In this document: piece by piece, positions 33,801 through 44,355 of the stretch
Position numbering within the stretch: position 1 is the first letter of the stretch
Layout: each line of letters opens with the position of its first letter
Assembly: GCA_030704615.1 (NCBI GenBank)
Contig: CM060732.1
Coordinates: 54,727,053-54,791,052 of the forward strand
DNA: 64,000 nt
Reading direction: 5' to 3'
Source of the DNA: Takakia lepidozioides
Taxonomy: Eukaryota; Streptophyta; Takakiopsida; Takakiales; Takakiaceae
Notes under the pieces: generated by a model
The model's input: the letters and a program-made list of their open reading frames with translations, nothing else
What the model was told of the DNA's origin: nothing
Database searches by the model: none
Position numbers and translations under genes: made by a program

Positions 33801-36188
33801 GTGGAGTCTGCTGCAGCCGTGACTCGAGGAGCAGCACGAGTTCCTGAGCCACGAGGTGCAGAGGTGGAGTTGGATCCACAGCATGGGGAGGCAAGCCGTC
33901 AGGCTAGGCTTCCTCAGTCATTCACATTGGCGGAGACAGTGTCGACGCCATCCATGGCACCTAATTCTCGCCCGACTGTTACCGAGGCGGAGGTTACTAT
34001 GCCATTGGGGAGAGCTACACGGGTAGCACCACTACCTAGTGTTGCCAAGGCTATGACAACTAGTGTGCTGCTAGGAGCGGCCACATCTGTGTGCCAGGCT
34101 CCATTGTTCTCGGCTACCATGATTGCGACGCCGGGGGTAAGACCAGCTGAGGTGTTCAGGCTGGCAGCTACACTATGTGAGAGTGGGGAGGTTACTTCAT
34201 CTTCTGCGGAGATACTGGGAGGTGTAGTGCCGGAGGGATCCTCGGATTTGAGGGTCAAGACTGCCATGACGGCGCCATGGCAAGTTGCAGCTGCCAGGTT
34301 GATGGAGCTGCCAGGTAGGCCAGCCATTGAGCGCGCCATGGTGACACCTAGAGTTATCATGTTAGACAACCAGGATGACATTTTCTGTTTGAGTGGACCG
34401 GCAGGCAAGAGGTACCGGCCACTGCGGGTCTTGTTGGACTCGGGAGTTCAGCCATTGATGCTGGGCAAAGCTGCTATTGCAGGCTTGGGCCTCACGGAGG
34501 CGGATATGAAGCCTTGTCCTTTCCAGATACAGTCGTCTCTGGGAGGATCGGAGCAGGCTCGGGGCATGACACGGCATGAGTTGGCTATCAGACTACGGCC
34601 GGATCACCCTACAGATGGCTCAGTGATGCGAGCCAAGACCATTGTGACAGACGCAGTCTCGTACGATGTCCTGGTTGGTGGGGCAGTGTTGTACCCCATG
34701 GGCTTCACCCTGGATTTTTGGGAGGAGTCAACTTTCTATAGGCCTGGATGGCAGTCAGGGGAGGGCCGGCGTGTGCAGCTCCCTGTGACATTCATAGGAG
34801 GAGTTGCGGTTGCCCAGCGAGGCAAGATGCCGATACTAGCAGCATTCACAGCGGCAGTGAGTTGGCGTGGAGAGTTGCTTGAGGGCAACGCTCATTCAGA
34901 GGATGTGCCACCACCGGGAGAGCAGGATGACATGTATGGTATGGCGGAGTTGCCTACCATGGTTGCTCAAACTCCATTGTGGGGCACGAGCAAGGATTTG
35001 CAGTGGGATGCTGATCGACGGGTGCAACAAGCCTGGGTGGAGGCTTTTGTACCGTCAGGAGAGGAGGAGAGTACGGGGATTGCACCAGGACCACCTCAAT
35101 TGTCTCCATTGGACACCACACCTGTTGTGTGGCAGTATCCGGATGAAGGCATTTGTCTTCTGGACTTGTTTGGCGGGATCAGCACCGGATTGGCTGCTGT
35201 GTTGCAGGCATGCGTACGAGTTCGGCGTTACCTATATGTGGAGAGGGATGAGACTGCACGACGCGTTTCACTTCGTCATGTTGCTCAGTTGGTGCAGCGG
35301 TACCCTGAGTTTTTGCCGGTGTCTGAAGTTCGTGGATATCAGCAGGCCTTGCCAGCAGACATTTTGTTGCTGGGGGCGCAGGATTTGGAGCGGGTTGGCT
35401 CCATTGATCTGGTAGTGGCAGGTTGGCCCTGCCAAGGGCATTCATCAGCCGGGCATGGCAATGGATTGCGAGACTTGAGGTCGGGTCTATTTTGGGAGAT
35501 GGTGCGGGTTTTGCGCCACTTGCAGCTTTATTAAGCTGTATCTCCAGCATATATCTTGGAGAATGTGCCACTGATGGGCGATTTTTGGGCCAAGGTGATG
35601 GCCAATGTGCATCAAGTCCGGTCGTGGCTTGGGTCAGCAGTGTTGCTAGATGTAGCTACAGTGGGGTCACGGGCTCATCGTCCACGGCTATGGTGGACTA
35701 ACTTGATGCCACCCGCACTGCTCAAACGTGCATTTGATGGGGTGCAGCGGCCAGCACATCTCATAGTGGATAGCATTCTGGACACAGAGAGGCAGTCTCA
35801 GAGTGTGAGACACGATGACCGTTCGCCTTTGGCAGTGGTCAACAAGGTGGGTCAACCACGAGCAGCATTACCTACACTGCTCAGCTTCCCAAGATCGCAT
35901 GCTTTTTGGGATAGTGGACCTGGCCTCATGTGGGATGCTCAGTTGCAGCAGTTAGTGGAGCCTAATGCTGACGAGCGTGAGCGGGCAATGGGTTTTACCA
36001 CTGGTACCACGGCGGTGTCGTCTCTTTCTGAGGAATCACGTCGTCAGGTGTTGGGGCAAACAATGGTTTTCAATTGCTTGACCTGGATTATCAGCTTGGC
36101 TATGGCTGAGCAACGCAGAGTGCGGAGTAAACTTCCCTCGATGGTCTCTCTACCTACCAAGACGGTATCGGCAGTGGCGAGCATGTGA
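33801..36188 (+). pseudogene. Protease-DNMT polyprotein (C5 cytosine methyltransferase), one in-frame stop
   Basis: One reading phase runs across this region, with a single TAA at 35532. N-terminal 200 residues are low-complexity. An aspartic protease follows (VLLDSGVQPLMLGKAA near 34426). The methyltransferase starts at about 35150: motif I LLDLFGGISTGLAAVL (SAM binding), the acidic YVERDE end of strand 2, motif IV VVAGWPCQGHSSAG with the catalytic Pro-Cys, motif VI ILENVPLMG just past the stop, motif VIII SRAHRPRLWW, then QPRAALPTLLSFPRSHAFW, RAMGF and a motif-X-like RQVLGQTMVFNCLTW. Motif order and the MGF...LLGxxxxV ending resemble Dnmt3-type enzymes (inference). The frame has no early ATG, fitting expression as part of a polyprotein. 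The stop lies between motifs IV and VI and would inactivate the enzyme unless read through. Confidence 0.75.
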
Positions 36189-36442
36189 GGACCACGGGGT
36201 GCAGGCATCCATGGCACACGTGGGAGGTTGCTCGAGGTCAGATGGAGTTGGCAGCCAGGGCGGCGGTGATGATGAGAGGTTGGGGATGAGATGATGGGGC
36301 AGGATGAGGCCTTGTCATTGACTAAGCAGGCATGGAGTACGATCAAGAGGGTTGCAACATAGCAACCACTGGACACGTCTCTACCTCTAAGCCCACTGGA
36401 CCTAAGGTTGTAGTTACGGAGGACAATTGGGAGCCTGACATT

Positions 36443-37753
36443 GTCTTCTGGACTTGTTTGGGGGATCAGCACAGGATTGGCTGCTGTTTGCAGGCATGCG
36501 TACGAGTCGGCGTTACCTATATGTGGAGAGGGATGAGATGCACGACGCGTTTCACTTCGTCATGTTGCTCAGTGGTTGCAAGCGGTACCCTGAGTTTTTG
36601 CCGGGTGTCTGAAGTTCGTGGTATAGCAGGCCTTGCCAGCAGACATTTTGTTGCTGGGGGCGCAGGTTTGGAGCGGGTTGGCTCCATTGATCTGGTAGTG
36701 GCAGGTTGGCCCTGCCAAGGGCATTCATCAGCCGGGCATGGCAATGGATTGCGAGACTTGAGGTCGGGTCTATTTTGGGAGATGGTGCGGGTTTTGCGCC
36801 ACTTGCAGCTTTATTAAGCTTGTATCTCCAGCATATATCTTGGAGAATGTGCCACTGATGGGCGATTTTTGGGCCAAGGTGATGGCCAAGTGCATCAAGT
36901 CCGGTCGTGGCTGGGTCAGCAGTGTTGCTAGATGTAGCTACAGTGGGGTCACGGGCTCATCGTCCACGGCTATGGTGGACTAACTTGATGCCACCCGCAC
37001 TGCTCAAACGTGCATTTGATGGGGTGCAGCGGCCAGCACATCTCATAGTGGATAGCATTCTGGACCACAGAGAGGCAGTCTCAGAGTGTGAGACACGATG
37101 ACCGTTCGCCTTTGGCAGTGGTCAACAAGGTGGGTCAACCACGAGCAGCATTACCTACACTGCTCAGCTTCCCAAGATCGCATGCTTTTTGGGATAGTGG
37201 ACCTGGCCTCATGTGGGATGCTCAGTTGCAGCAGTTAGTGGAGCCTAATGCTGACGAGCGTGAGGGGGCAATGGGTTTTACCACTGGTACCACGGCGGTG
37301 TCGTTCTTTCTGAGAATCACGTCGTCAGTGTTGGGGCAAACAATGGTTTTCAATTGCTTGACCTGGATTATCAGCTTGGCTATGGCTGAGCAACGCAGAG
37401 TGCGGAGTACACTTCCCTCGATGGTCTCTCTACCTACCAAGACGGTATAGGCAGTGGCGAGCATGTGAGGACCACGGGGTGCAGGCATCCATGGCACACG
37501 TGGGAGGTGCTCGAGGTTCAGATGGAGTTGGCAGCCAGGGCGGCGGTGATGATTGAGGTTGGGGATTTTTCTCGGGTTGAGGAAGTCCTCGAGGATGAGA
37601 TGATGGGGCAGGATGAGGCCTTGTCATTGACTAAGCAGGCATGGAGTACTGATCAAGAGGTTGCAACATAGCAACCACTGGACACGTCCTCTACCTCTAA
37701 GCCCACTGGACCTAAGGTTGTAGTTACGGAGGACAATTGGGAGCCTGACATTG
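36443..37753 (+). repeat. Second, frame-damaged copy of the methyltransferase segment
   Basis: Repeats 35153-36442 almost base for base at an offset of about 1288-1310. Differences are mainly single-base indels, several in homopolymers (GTTGC/GTTTGC, GCCGG/GCCGGG), and a 35-base block present at about 37567 but absent from the first copy near 36278. Both junctions share GGAGCCTGACATTG. The indels cluster on either side of the junction, which is as expected for an unmerged assembly overlap as for a true duplication. Confidence 0.85.
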
Positions 37754-37990
37754 GACCCATTGTCACCGGAGGAGAGAGAAGACATATACGGCGGTTCCTG
37801 AGGGCTTATAGGAATTGTTTTGCCTTCAGTTTGAAGGACTTGGGAGCACTGAAGGGTCAAGAGATCCATATTGAGTTGGCCACTGACACGCCAATCTTTC
37901 GGAGACCTTATAGATACAGTGACATGGAGAGGTCTTTGATTCAGATGAGGACTAAGATCTCGGGAAGTCAGGTTGGACCTACAACAGGGA
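37746..37990 (+). pseudogene. gypsy reverse transcriptase N-terminal stump
   Basis: LDPLSPEEREDIRRFLRAYR, NCFAFSLKDLG, PIFRRPYRYSDMERSLIQ is the entry of a gypsy RT. The sequence then jumps to unrelated codons; fingers, palm (YxDD), thumb and RNase H are missing. The deletion junction is near 37960-37990. Confidence 0.75.
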
Positions 37991-38129
37991 TGACTGTTAG
38001 ACGAGTGTTTGAGGACCCTGAGGCTAGTGATGAGCCAGGTGGTACCAGAGATATACATGAGGATTCGGTTGTATTGGACTACCTCCGCACGGGAGACACG
38101 ACAGCCACTGTGACTGTCAGGGAGAGGGA

Positions 38130-39491
38130 TCGGATCCTGCAACGAGCCAAGAGGTTCAAGTGGGAGGGGATACCTACTTCGAGTATGGGAGGATGGTGGG
38201 TGAGGATCGTGCCTCACCCCACACAGCGTGCACGGTTAGTGCGGCATGCCATGAGGAGTTGGGGCATTTTGGAGTGCGACGCACTCATAGTTTACTGGGG
38301 CAGTATGGGCAGTATTGGGGGCGTGGTATGCATACAGAGGTGCAACAGTTCGTGGCTAGGTGCATGGTGTGTGACAGGGTGCGTGCTTCATCAACGCCCT
38401 ACACCACAGTTGCATCCTTTACCAATCATGGATCGGGCTACAGGTGGAGTCTTGACTTCGCAGACCGTTGCCACTGACTATGCGCCACCACAGATATGTG
38501 TTGGTGATGGTGGAGCACTTCTCCAAGTGGATTGAGTTGGTTCCATTGCCTGACAAGGCTAGTGAGGGGGCTGGTAGGGGCTGCGTATGCATTCTTGGAA
38601 CGTGTGCTAGCCGCTTTGGTGCTCCAGCTGAGGTACTCACGGACCAAGGGAGAGAGTTCTTGGGGGAGTTTCAGGCTTTGTGTGTGATAAAGCCTTGATA
38701 GACCACCGCACCACTTCTCGGGATCATCTTGAGGCCGATGGCTTGATGTTCAGACGGTGAAGAGGGGTTTGCGCAAGTATGGCTTGTAGAAGGGACCCCT
38801 AGGAGATTGGGACCTCAGGTTCCTTAGTTAGCCATGGGCTACAGGTTCAGCAAACAAGCATCACTTGCCTCCTTCTCACCATATTTCCTTCTCTTTGGCC
38901 GAGAGCCGGATGATTTGCCTGCAGCCATACTTAATGACACTGCTCAAGTCCTAACCTTGACGATCCGGACGTGTGGGTACGTGCATGTGATCAGCGTGCA
39001 AAGTTGTTCAAGAAAGTCATGCCCATGGCTTTTGAGAATCTTGCCATTGCACAACACCGTGATACGTTGAGGTATGCCACTATACGTGGTGGAGGATATC
39101 GTCCTTGGGTTCGGAGGTTTAGCCCTGGTGACTATATTTATTTGCAGCAGACTGCTCCTACGACTCTGGATGTTACTGCAGGGTGTTTTTCTGAGGGTTC
39201 GAGAGGTGTTGCCCTCAGGGGTCCTGATCTCGGAGGTCGGGATGGCTGACTTGGAAGGACCATGTGCGTAATTGTGCGCCATATCACCTTCCCAATGTCG
39301 ATAGAGAGTTGACCCAAATTTTGGCAGTGGTACCTGCAGGTTTGAGGTGCATGCTTTGTGGGTCTGCCAAAGGGGCAGCCACCATGTTGGTGTGTGATCG
39401 ATGCTCAAGGGGTTGGCATATGAGATGCTTGACTCCACCTCTTGAGAAGATTCCCGACGGAGATTGGTTGTGTCCACACTACTTGGGATAG
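38130..39491 (+). pseudogene. gypsy integrase with C-terminal PHD finger
   Basis: Pieces in two or three frames: zinc-binding HEELGHFGVRRTHSLL and FVARCMVCDRVRAS (about 38240-38400), core YRWSLDFAG-like, HHRYVLVMVEHFSKWIELVP and TDQGREF (about 38440-38665), a gap, LLFGREPDDLPA (about 38890), HRDTLRYATIRGGGYRPWVR and FSPGDYIYLQ (about 39055-39150), then GRDGLTWKDH-type text. The last frame, to the TAG at 39489, encodes CMLC, LVCDRCSRGWHMRCLTPP and GDWLCPHYLG: seven of the eight metal ligands of a C4HC3 PHD finger, with the final Cys position being Tyr. A PHD tail would bind histone H3 tails and could steer integration, by analogy with chromodomain tails of chromoviruses. Confidence 0.75.
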
Positions 39492-39751
39492 TGGCAGTGG
39501 ACATGACTGGAGGCAGCTAACAAGACATGGAAGGCCAAGCTCATAGGAGTCAATACATGAGATCCTAAGCTCAAGTTCACAAGTTGCAAGACAGCGACTA
39601 ACGATGGGACAACTCTTGCACCCGACCTCTTGATCGATCGAGTTTGAGAGTGTAGTGGGATAGTGGGTGGAGGACTTAGTGAGGCTATGGTCACTATCAC
39701 ATCTTGTGGCTACCTGGACTTAGAGGGACCTAAGCACAGCTAGGGGGGCGT

Positions 39752-39925
39752 TGTGTGGACTAGTGACTGCCATAGTGGGCAACATAGTGCAGCCTAGTGA
39801 CTGACTAGTTGTAGCCTAGTGGTGGACTAGTGGTGGACTAGTGATATACTAGTGTGTGGCGTGCACATGTGTTGTGTGGTTTTGGACAGCGATGTAGTTG
39901 TGTAGCGATATCTATGCGCACGACA
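39752..39925 (+). repeat. Direct repeat R1 (TG...CA), possible 3' LTR
   Basis: Starts TGTGTGGACTAGTGACTGCC and ends GCGCACGACA, immediately after a purine-rich tract. Internally rich in CTAGTG. About 90% identical to R2 at 40257-40421. Confidence 0.65.
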
Positions 39926-40256
39926 GCTGTCAAGTTATTAAACCACTAGTGTGAAACTAGCTAAGAAATAGCTAGCTTTTATATATTGACATTTGGGATT
40001 GGCCCAAGTGTCAATCCAGGGGTCAAGGCAGATTTAGGCCCTGGAGTGGTTATCTTCACGGCAAGCGCGAGAGGCTCATCTTTCTCGAGTTGAGCCTCAC
40101 CGCGCCTAGCTATGGCGCCGTAGCGTGGATTCCCCATGGCGTGGGGTGCACTTGGCTTGACTTGTATTTGAGTGATGAGTTTATATATGCATGAGTTTAT
40201 GCTTCAGCTTTGTGAGCTCGCATGAGCTTGTGCTTGTATTCTTCTACTTTATCTAT
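39926..40256 (+). mobile_element. LTR-like block between R1 and R2
   Basis: Begins TGTCAAGTTATT at 39928 and matches the inverted fragment at 9855-10143. Compared with that copy it has an extra AGAGGCTCATCTTTCTCGAG-like insertion at about 40066 and is cut off at about 40250, where R2 begins. Confidence 0.6.
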
Positions 40257-40421
40257 TGTGTGGACTAGTGATTGCCATAGTGGGCAACATAGTGGCAGCC
40301 TAGTGACTGACTAGTTGAAGCCTAGTGGTTGGACTAGTGATATACTAGTGTGTGGCATGCATATGTGTTGTGTGGTTTTGGACAACGATGTAGTTGTGTA
40401 GCGATATGTATGCGCACGACA
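40257..40421 (+). repeat. Direct repeat R2 (TG...CA)
   Basis: Starts TGTGTGGACTAGTGATTGCC and ends TGCGCACGACA. Same unit as R1 with a few substitutions and one internal deletion. Confidence 0.65.
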
Positions 40422-40810
40422 CCCACTATTTTCTCATACAAAGCAGCCACTAGGTATTTTTAGAATTTGGGTCTCAATTTTGGAGACAACATCTTGTATA
40501 TGACACACATTCTAAATATGGTGAGCATTTTTCCAAGAAAAATCTGGATCATAACGGAAATCTGTGTTCAAACCAAATTTTCACCTCATTTTTTGGTGTG
40601 TACTTCATGAAAACACTTTATCAATTGTTATAATATTTCAATTTCAACGGTAAAATTTGTTGAGATTTTAGCAGACTGTGGATGTGGTAGTGTGGAAAGG
40701 ATTTGTAAGGCTCAAATCTGTGGATGATTGTGGGTGGGAAGTTAGACCCTCATCCATCAGGGTATGTACAGTTTACCAGGTGGCCCACCAAAACTTAGCT
40801 GGGCGCTTAG
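40422..40810. other. AT-rich non-coding stretch
   Basis: Nothing recognised between R2 and the start of the duplicated block A. Confidence 0.3.
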
Positions 40811-41044
40811 GGGTTAACCATATTATCTATTAAATAGGCCAAATTTTTCCTAAATTGGGTCTGCCAAAGATTGGATCGTAAGTGGGGAAGGAAGATAATA
40901 GAAATGAGTAAAAACTTAGATTCACACGTGCAATCTCTGACAGAATTTTCTGGCATGTCAAATATTCCCCACCCTCTCTTGAGAGTGACATGGAACAGTG
41001 AACTAAACGAGTGTAAACTCCAGTCGGGGGTTAGGCTGGGTTAC

Positions 41045-41424
41045 ACAATGGGACCCACTTGGGGTTACGCTGGGTTACATGAAGGGGTGTGTAACTCTAC
41101 TCAGGGGTTATACAGACTGGAGTGTCACTCACACTTGGTCTCAAAATTTGAAATGTATAAAATGGATTAAGAAGAGTTAGATGAGAGAGACCGGGGTTAG
41201 AGAGGTTTACACTGATTGGGATACACTACAATAATGGGACCCACTTGGGGTTACGCTGGGTTACATGAAGGGGTGTGTAACTCTACTCAGGGGTTACACA
41301 GACTGGAGTGTCACTCACACTTGGTCTCAAAATTTGAAATGTATAAAAAGATTGAAGTAAGAAGAGTTAGATGAGAGAGACCGGGGTTAGAGAGGTTTAC
41401 ACTGATTGGGATACACTACAATAG
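41045..41424. repeat. Two ~186-bp tandem units
   Basis: AATGGGACCCACTTGGGG begins at 41047 and again at 41233. The units are nearly identical throughout (through TTGGTCTCAAAATTTGAA and the ATACACTACAATA end), indicating a recent duplication. Confidence 0.9.
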
Positions 41425-41833
41425 CCTCTCATTGCAAATCGACCCCAGAATTTTGCTGCCTGCACTACAATTACCTTACCAAAACGCTACCAAAACAGAT
41501 ATAAAAATAAAACCCTTTTAGAATGTTAAGTATTAATAGTGAAACCAAGGTAAAAGTGGGGGGGGAGGATTTGACAGGTGCCCTGTCCAGGCTGCGCGAA
41601 AGTCCTGTCACGTGACACGAGTGCTTAATTAAGTTGTCTATCCATGCGAGGCCGTTTGCGAGCGGCGTTGCCTGCACATATATACAACGCAATGCTAACG
41701 AGGAGGTCGAGTCTGTCTTTGCTTGCCACCCTGCTCTCTTGTTGCCTTGTCAGTGCGCTTGAGAGTCTTGTGGGCTTTTGTGACTGGAGTTGGCTTGAGA
41801 GTCTTGTGGGATTGTGAGTGAAGTTCATTTGCC

Positions 41834-42425
41834 ATGAAAAGGAAACAAGAGGTTCCGAACATGTCTGTGAAGGAGGATCATGGAGCCATCAGCAAGAAGC
41901 ACAAGAAGAAGCCGATTGCCGTTCGAGATTGGCCAGAGGGTTGCCATCCTGTTGGGGACGAGGCATTAGCCTGTGGTTGTTTGGGGGATGAGGACGAGAA
42001 AGGGACTGTTGATTTGACAGATTTGTGGAATTCAGCTGCCACTCGGGTATTTGGATGTGATCTGAATGGTGATAAGGCGGCTCGCTTGAGCCTGGATGCT
42101 GCTGCCAGTGAGGAGTCCAGCATCCAGTGAGGAGTCCAGTGGGGGCAAGAGGGTTTGCCATACTGTTGGGGACGAGGAATTAGCCTGCGCTTGTTCGGAG
42201 GATGAGGATGAGGACGGGAATGTTGATTTTAGAGAGTTATGGAATAGAGCCGCCATTCGGCTTTTTGGTTGTGATCTGAATGGTAATAAGGTGGATCGCT
42301 TGAGCCTGGCTGCTATTGCCCGTGAGGACGCAGCATTATGTACATCTTATATAAACAGTGAGGAGTCAGCAGCATCATGTGCATCTGACATAAAGAGCGA
42401 GTCGGACAGTTCGATGACTGGATGA
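41834..42425 (+). CDS. Small nuclear-like protein, two acidic modules, frameshifted by a 19-bp repeat
   Basis: The ATG at 41834 is preceded by a TATA-like CACATATATACAACGC at about 41675. The first frame (98 codons to 42130) has a basic KKHKKKP stretch, then module 1: GDEALACGCLGDEDEKG, VDLTDLWNSAATRVFGCDLNG. The second frame (to 42425) repeats the module: GDEELACACSEDEDEDG, VDFRELWNRAAIRLFGCDLNG, then two IKSE-type 13-mers and SDSSMTG. The frames are offset by one base because CCAGTGAGGAGTCCAGCAT (19 nt) occurs twice at 42105-42142; with a single copy the two modules would be one protein of about 190 aa. No known family recognised; the basic patch suggests a nuclear location. Could be a recently broken gene or an assembly error. 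Confidence 0.5.
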
Positions 42426-43490
42426 GCTGGCCGGAGGGGGTGAGAGCGCCGTTGAACAACCAATCTGGACAGGACCAGGATTATGATTGCAATGACTAGG
42501 AACATGCAGTAGATGGGCCATAGATCTCTATTGGAGGGGCGGATGGCAACTGCGCCAATGGGTCGATCTACAAACATGGACAAGGCTGTGGCAGCTATTC
42601 CAGATTGGCCGAGGATTGTTGTCCGAGTTTCGGCCGGCTGGATGGTTGTGCTGGTGAGAAGCAAGTCAAGGTGCTGAAGTTCCATGAATGATAGGAAAAA
42701 ATTTAGTTCCAAAGGAGAAGCCGATGGCTGTGACCCATCGGCTTGCAGATTCACTATGGCTTGTTGACATTGAAGACTACTTCTAAGTACCTTAATCTTC
42801 AAATGGCTGATGACCTGCTCGCCCTCTGCTCTGGTGCTACTGATTCAGAAAGTTTAGAAAAATATGGGCTCAGCCGCTCCTCAGCCGCAAGCTCTTGGAA
42901 ACAATCTTGAGCAAATTATATTTTGTGACCATATTTAAAGTCAATCAAATGTTTTAGCCCGCACTAAGTAGGATTATCTAAAGATTCGAATGTGCATGCC
43001 TGTTACAAGCTTCAGCAGATAGATTATGTAAGTTCGAGATGATCGATAGAACAAACATTTTGAAACGTTCACAGGATTGTTTACCTCCATGGGGCACCTG
43101 CTGCACGTACCTGAACATTGATTTCTACATTTTACTTGGGGACATTTTTGCTTGCACGATGAAGGACCATGTCAAGCAAATTACTCTTATCCCAGTCAGG
43201 CTTCTTCACTGTTCCTTACAAAAGTCCCACAGCATAGGGGCAGGTGACATGAGCTTGTACCGTTGTTAGTTCAGGTTGGTTAGGCTATGGTAGTGGCTGT
43301 CTTGCTTTGAGATTTGTTTCGCGTAGAGGCATTAGCAGACCTAGCGAATGAAACTAGCACTGAACCTCATGTTGAACCAAAAATCTACATTTTTTTGCAT
43401 CCCATATATGATGGTACTTGCATTGTGTGCCCTAGACTGTATAAGGCCAGACACTCCAACTTCCATTACTGGCATTACTCCCCTTGCTTA

Positions 43491-44355
43491 TCCCCATGTT
43501 GATTTGAATTGATTCTTATTAGTCAGCCATCTACTTGTTTGTGTGTATGGGGGGATACCGTTTGGGCCTAATTCAGTGTTACAAGAGATAAGTAGCACAA
43601 CCCTAAACCCCACGTAATGTTGTATGTAAATTGACAACCAAATCAAGATATCCAGCTAAATATACCCCAAGGTATGGGTGCATGTGTTAAACAACTTTCA
43701 TTTTAAATGAAGAAACAAATTTGACAGCTCATGCATTTGACAATGATGTCCTCTGGGCTGAAGTCCAAGGATAAACTGGAAACCATAGAACAAAAAGGAC
43801 TCAAATGCTGAGAGAATCTCAAAATACAGGAGTGGTAACACAAAGACAAAGCGAAGATATCAAGATGGACAAAAGTTCCATGATGTTTAAATGTCATTAA
43901 TGAATTCGATCTAGGTTTCACACTTATATCGGCTGGATTGGGGTAACAATCCAAGGGTCCTACAGGGAGCGGAACAAGAAAAGATCCACACAATCAATAG
44001 ATGTCCCAAGCAATGGATGCAATCCCTCCCTATCAAAGATGTTTGATGACTTTCAACCGCCTGAGAGTCACCTTAATACAATTACAAGTTTGCCATGAGC
44101 AATGTGCGTGTATACCTGTCTTAATTCGATTTGCTGGAATCAGGGTTACACCCTCAATTCAACCAATAGACCCAAAAACAACAATCGAGAACAGAGTCTC
44201 TTATGCTGTATCAGGCATGACATTCCGCAAAACTTCAATCAATTGTCACTTGTCCTCAACCCCGTTGTCAAAAGAGAGAGGGTTTTTCTCCTCGTCGTAC
44301 AAATGACACTCTGTCATAATTGTCTTCATTAGTCGCCAGTTCCATGTGGTCACAT
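43491..44355. other. No feature recognised
   Basis: Short open frames on both strands lack any domain or splice context that I could support. Confidence 0.3.

Larger units (their letters stand above)
32313..40421 (+). mobile_element. Ty3/gypsy element with DNA methyltransferase and PHD finger
   Basis: Order along the plus strand: gag with two zinc knuckles, aspartic protease, C5 cytosine methyltransferase (in two tandem copies), N-terminal stump of RT, integrase (HHCC-type zinc domain, core, C-terminal region), PHD finger, purine-rich TAGGGGGG (about 39741), then a 174-bp TG...CA repeat. Protease-RT-integrase order with RT before integrase is diagnostic for Ty3/gypsy. The RT palm (no YxDD box) and RNase H are deleted, so this copy cannot move on its own. 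No 5' LTR was identified. Confidence 0.8.
40811..43490 (+). repeat. Dispersed duplication, copy 2 (order A-B)
   Basis: Counterpart of 3090-5225. Block A (about 40811-43150) carries an additional insert of about 700 bp with a tandem repeat between its start and the small gene. Block B (about 43200-43490) follows A here. Confidence 0.65.

Noticed and set aside
33801-36188. Host DRM or Dnmt3 gene interrupted by a retrotransposon
   Set aside because: The methyltransferase shares one continuous phase with the retroelement protease and is followed directly by RT sequence; no introns or UBA domains of host enzymes are seen.
41045-41424. LTR pair of a small retroelement
   Set aside because: The two units are directly adjacent with nothing between them, so this is a simple tandem duplication.
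42040-42070. EF-hand calcium loop in CDLNGDKAARLSL
   Set aside because: The spacing DxNxD is present, but the conserved Gly and the position-12 Glu are missing in both modules.
43703-43993. Minus-strand 96-codon gene
   Set aside because: No homology recognised, no promoter or splice support, and composition like its surroundings.
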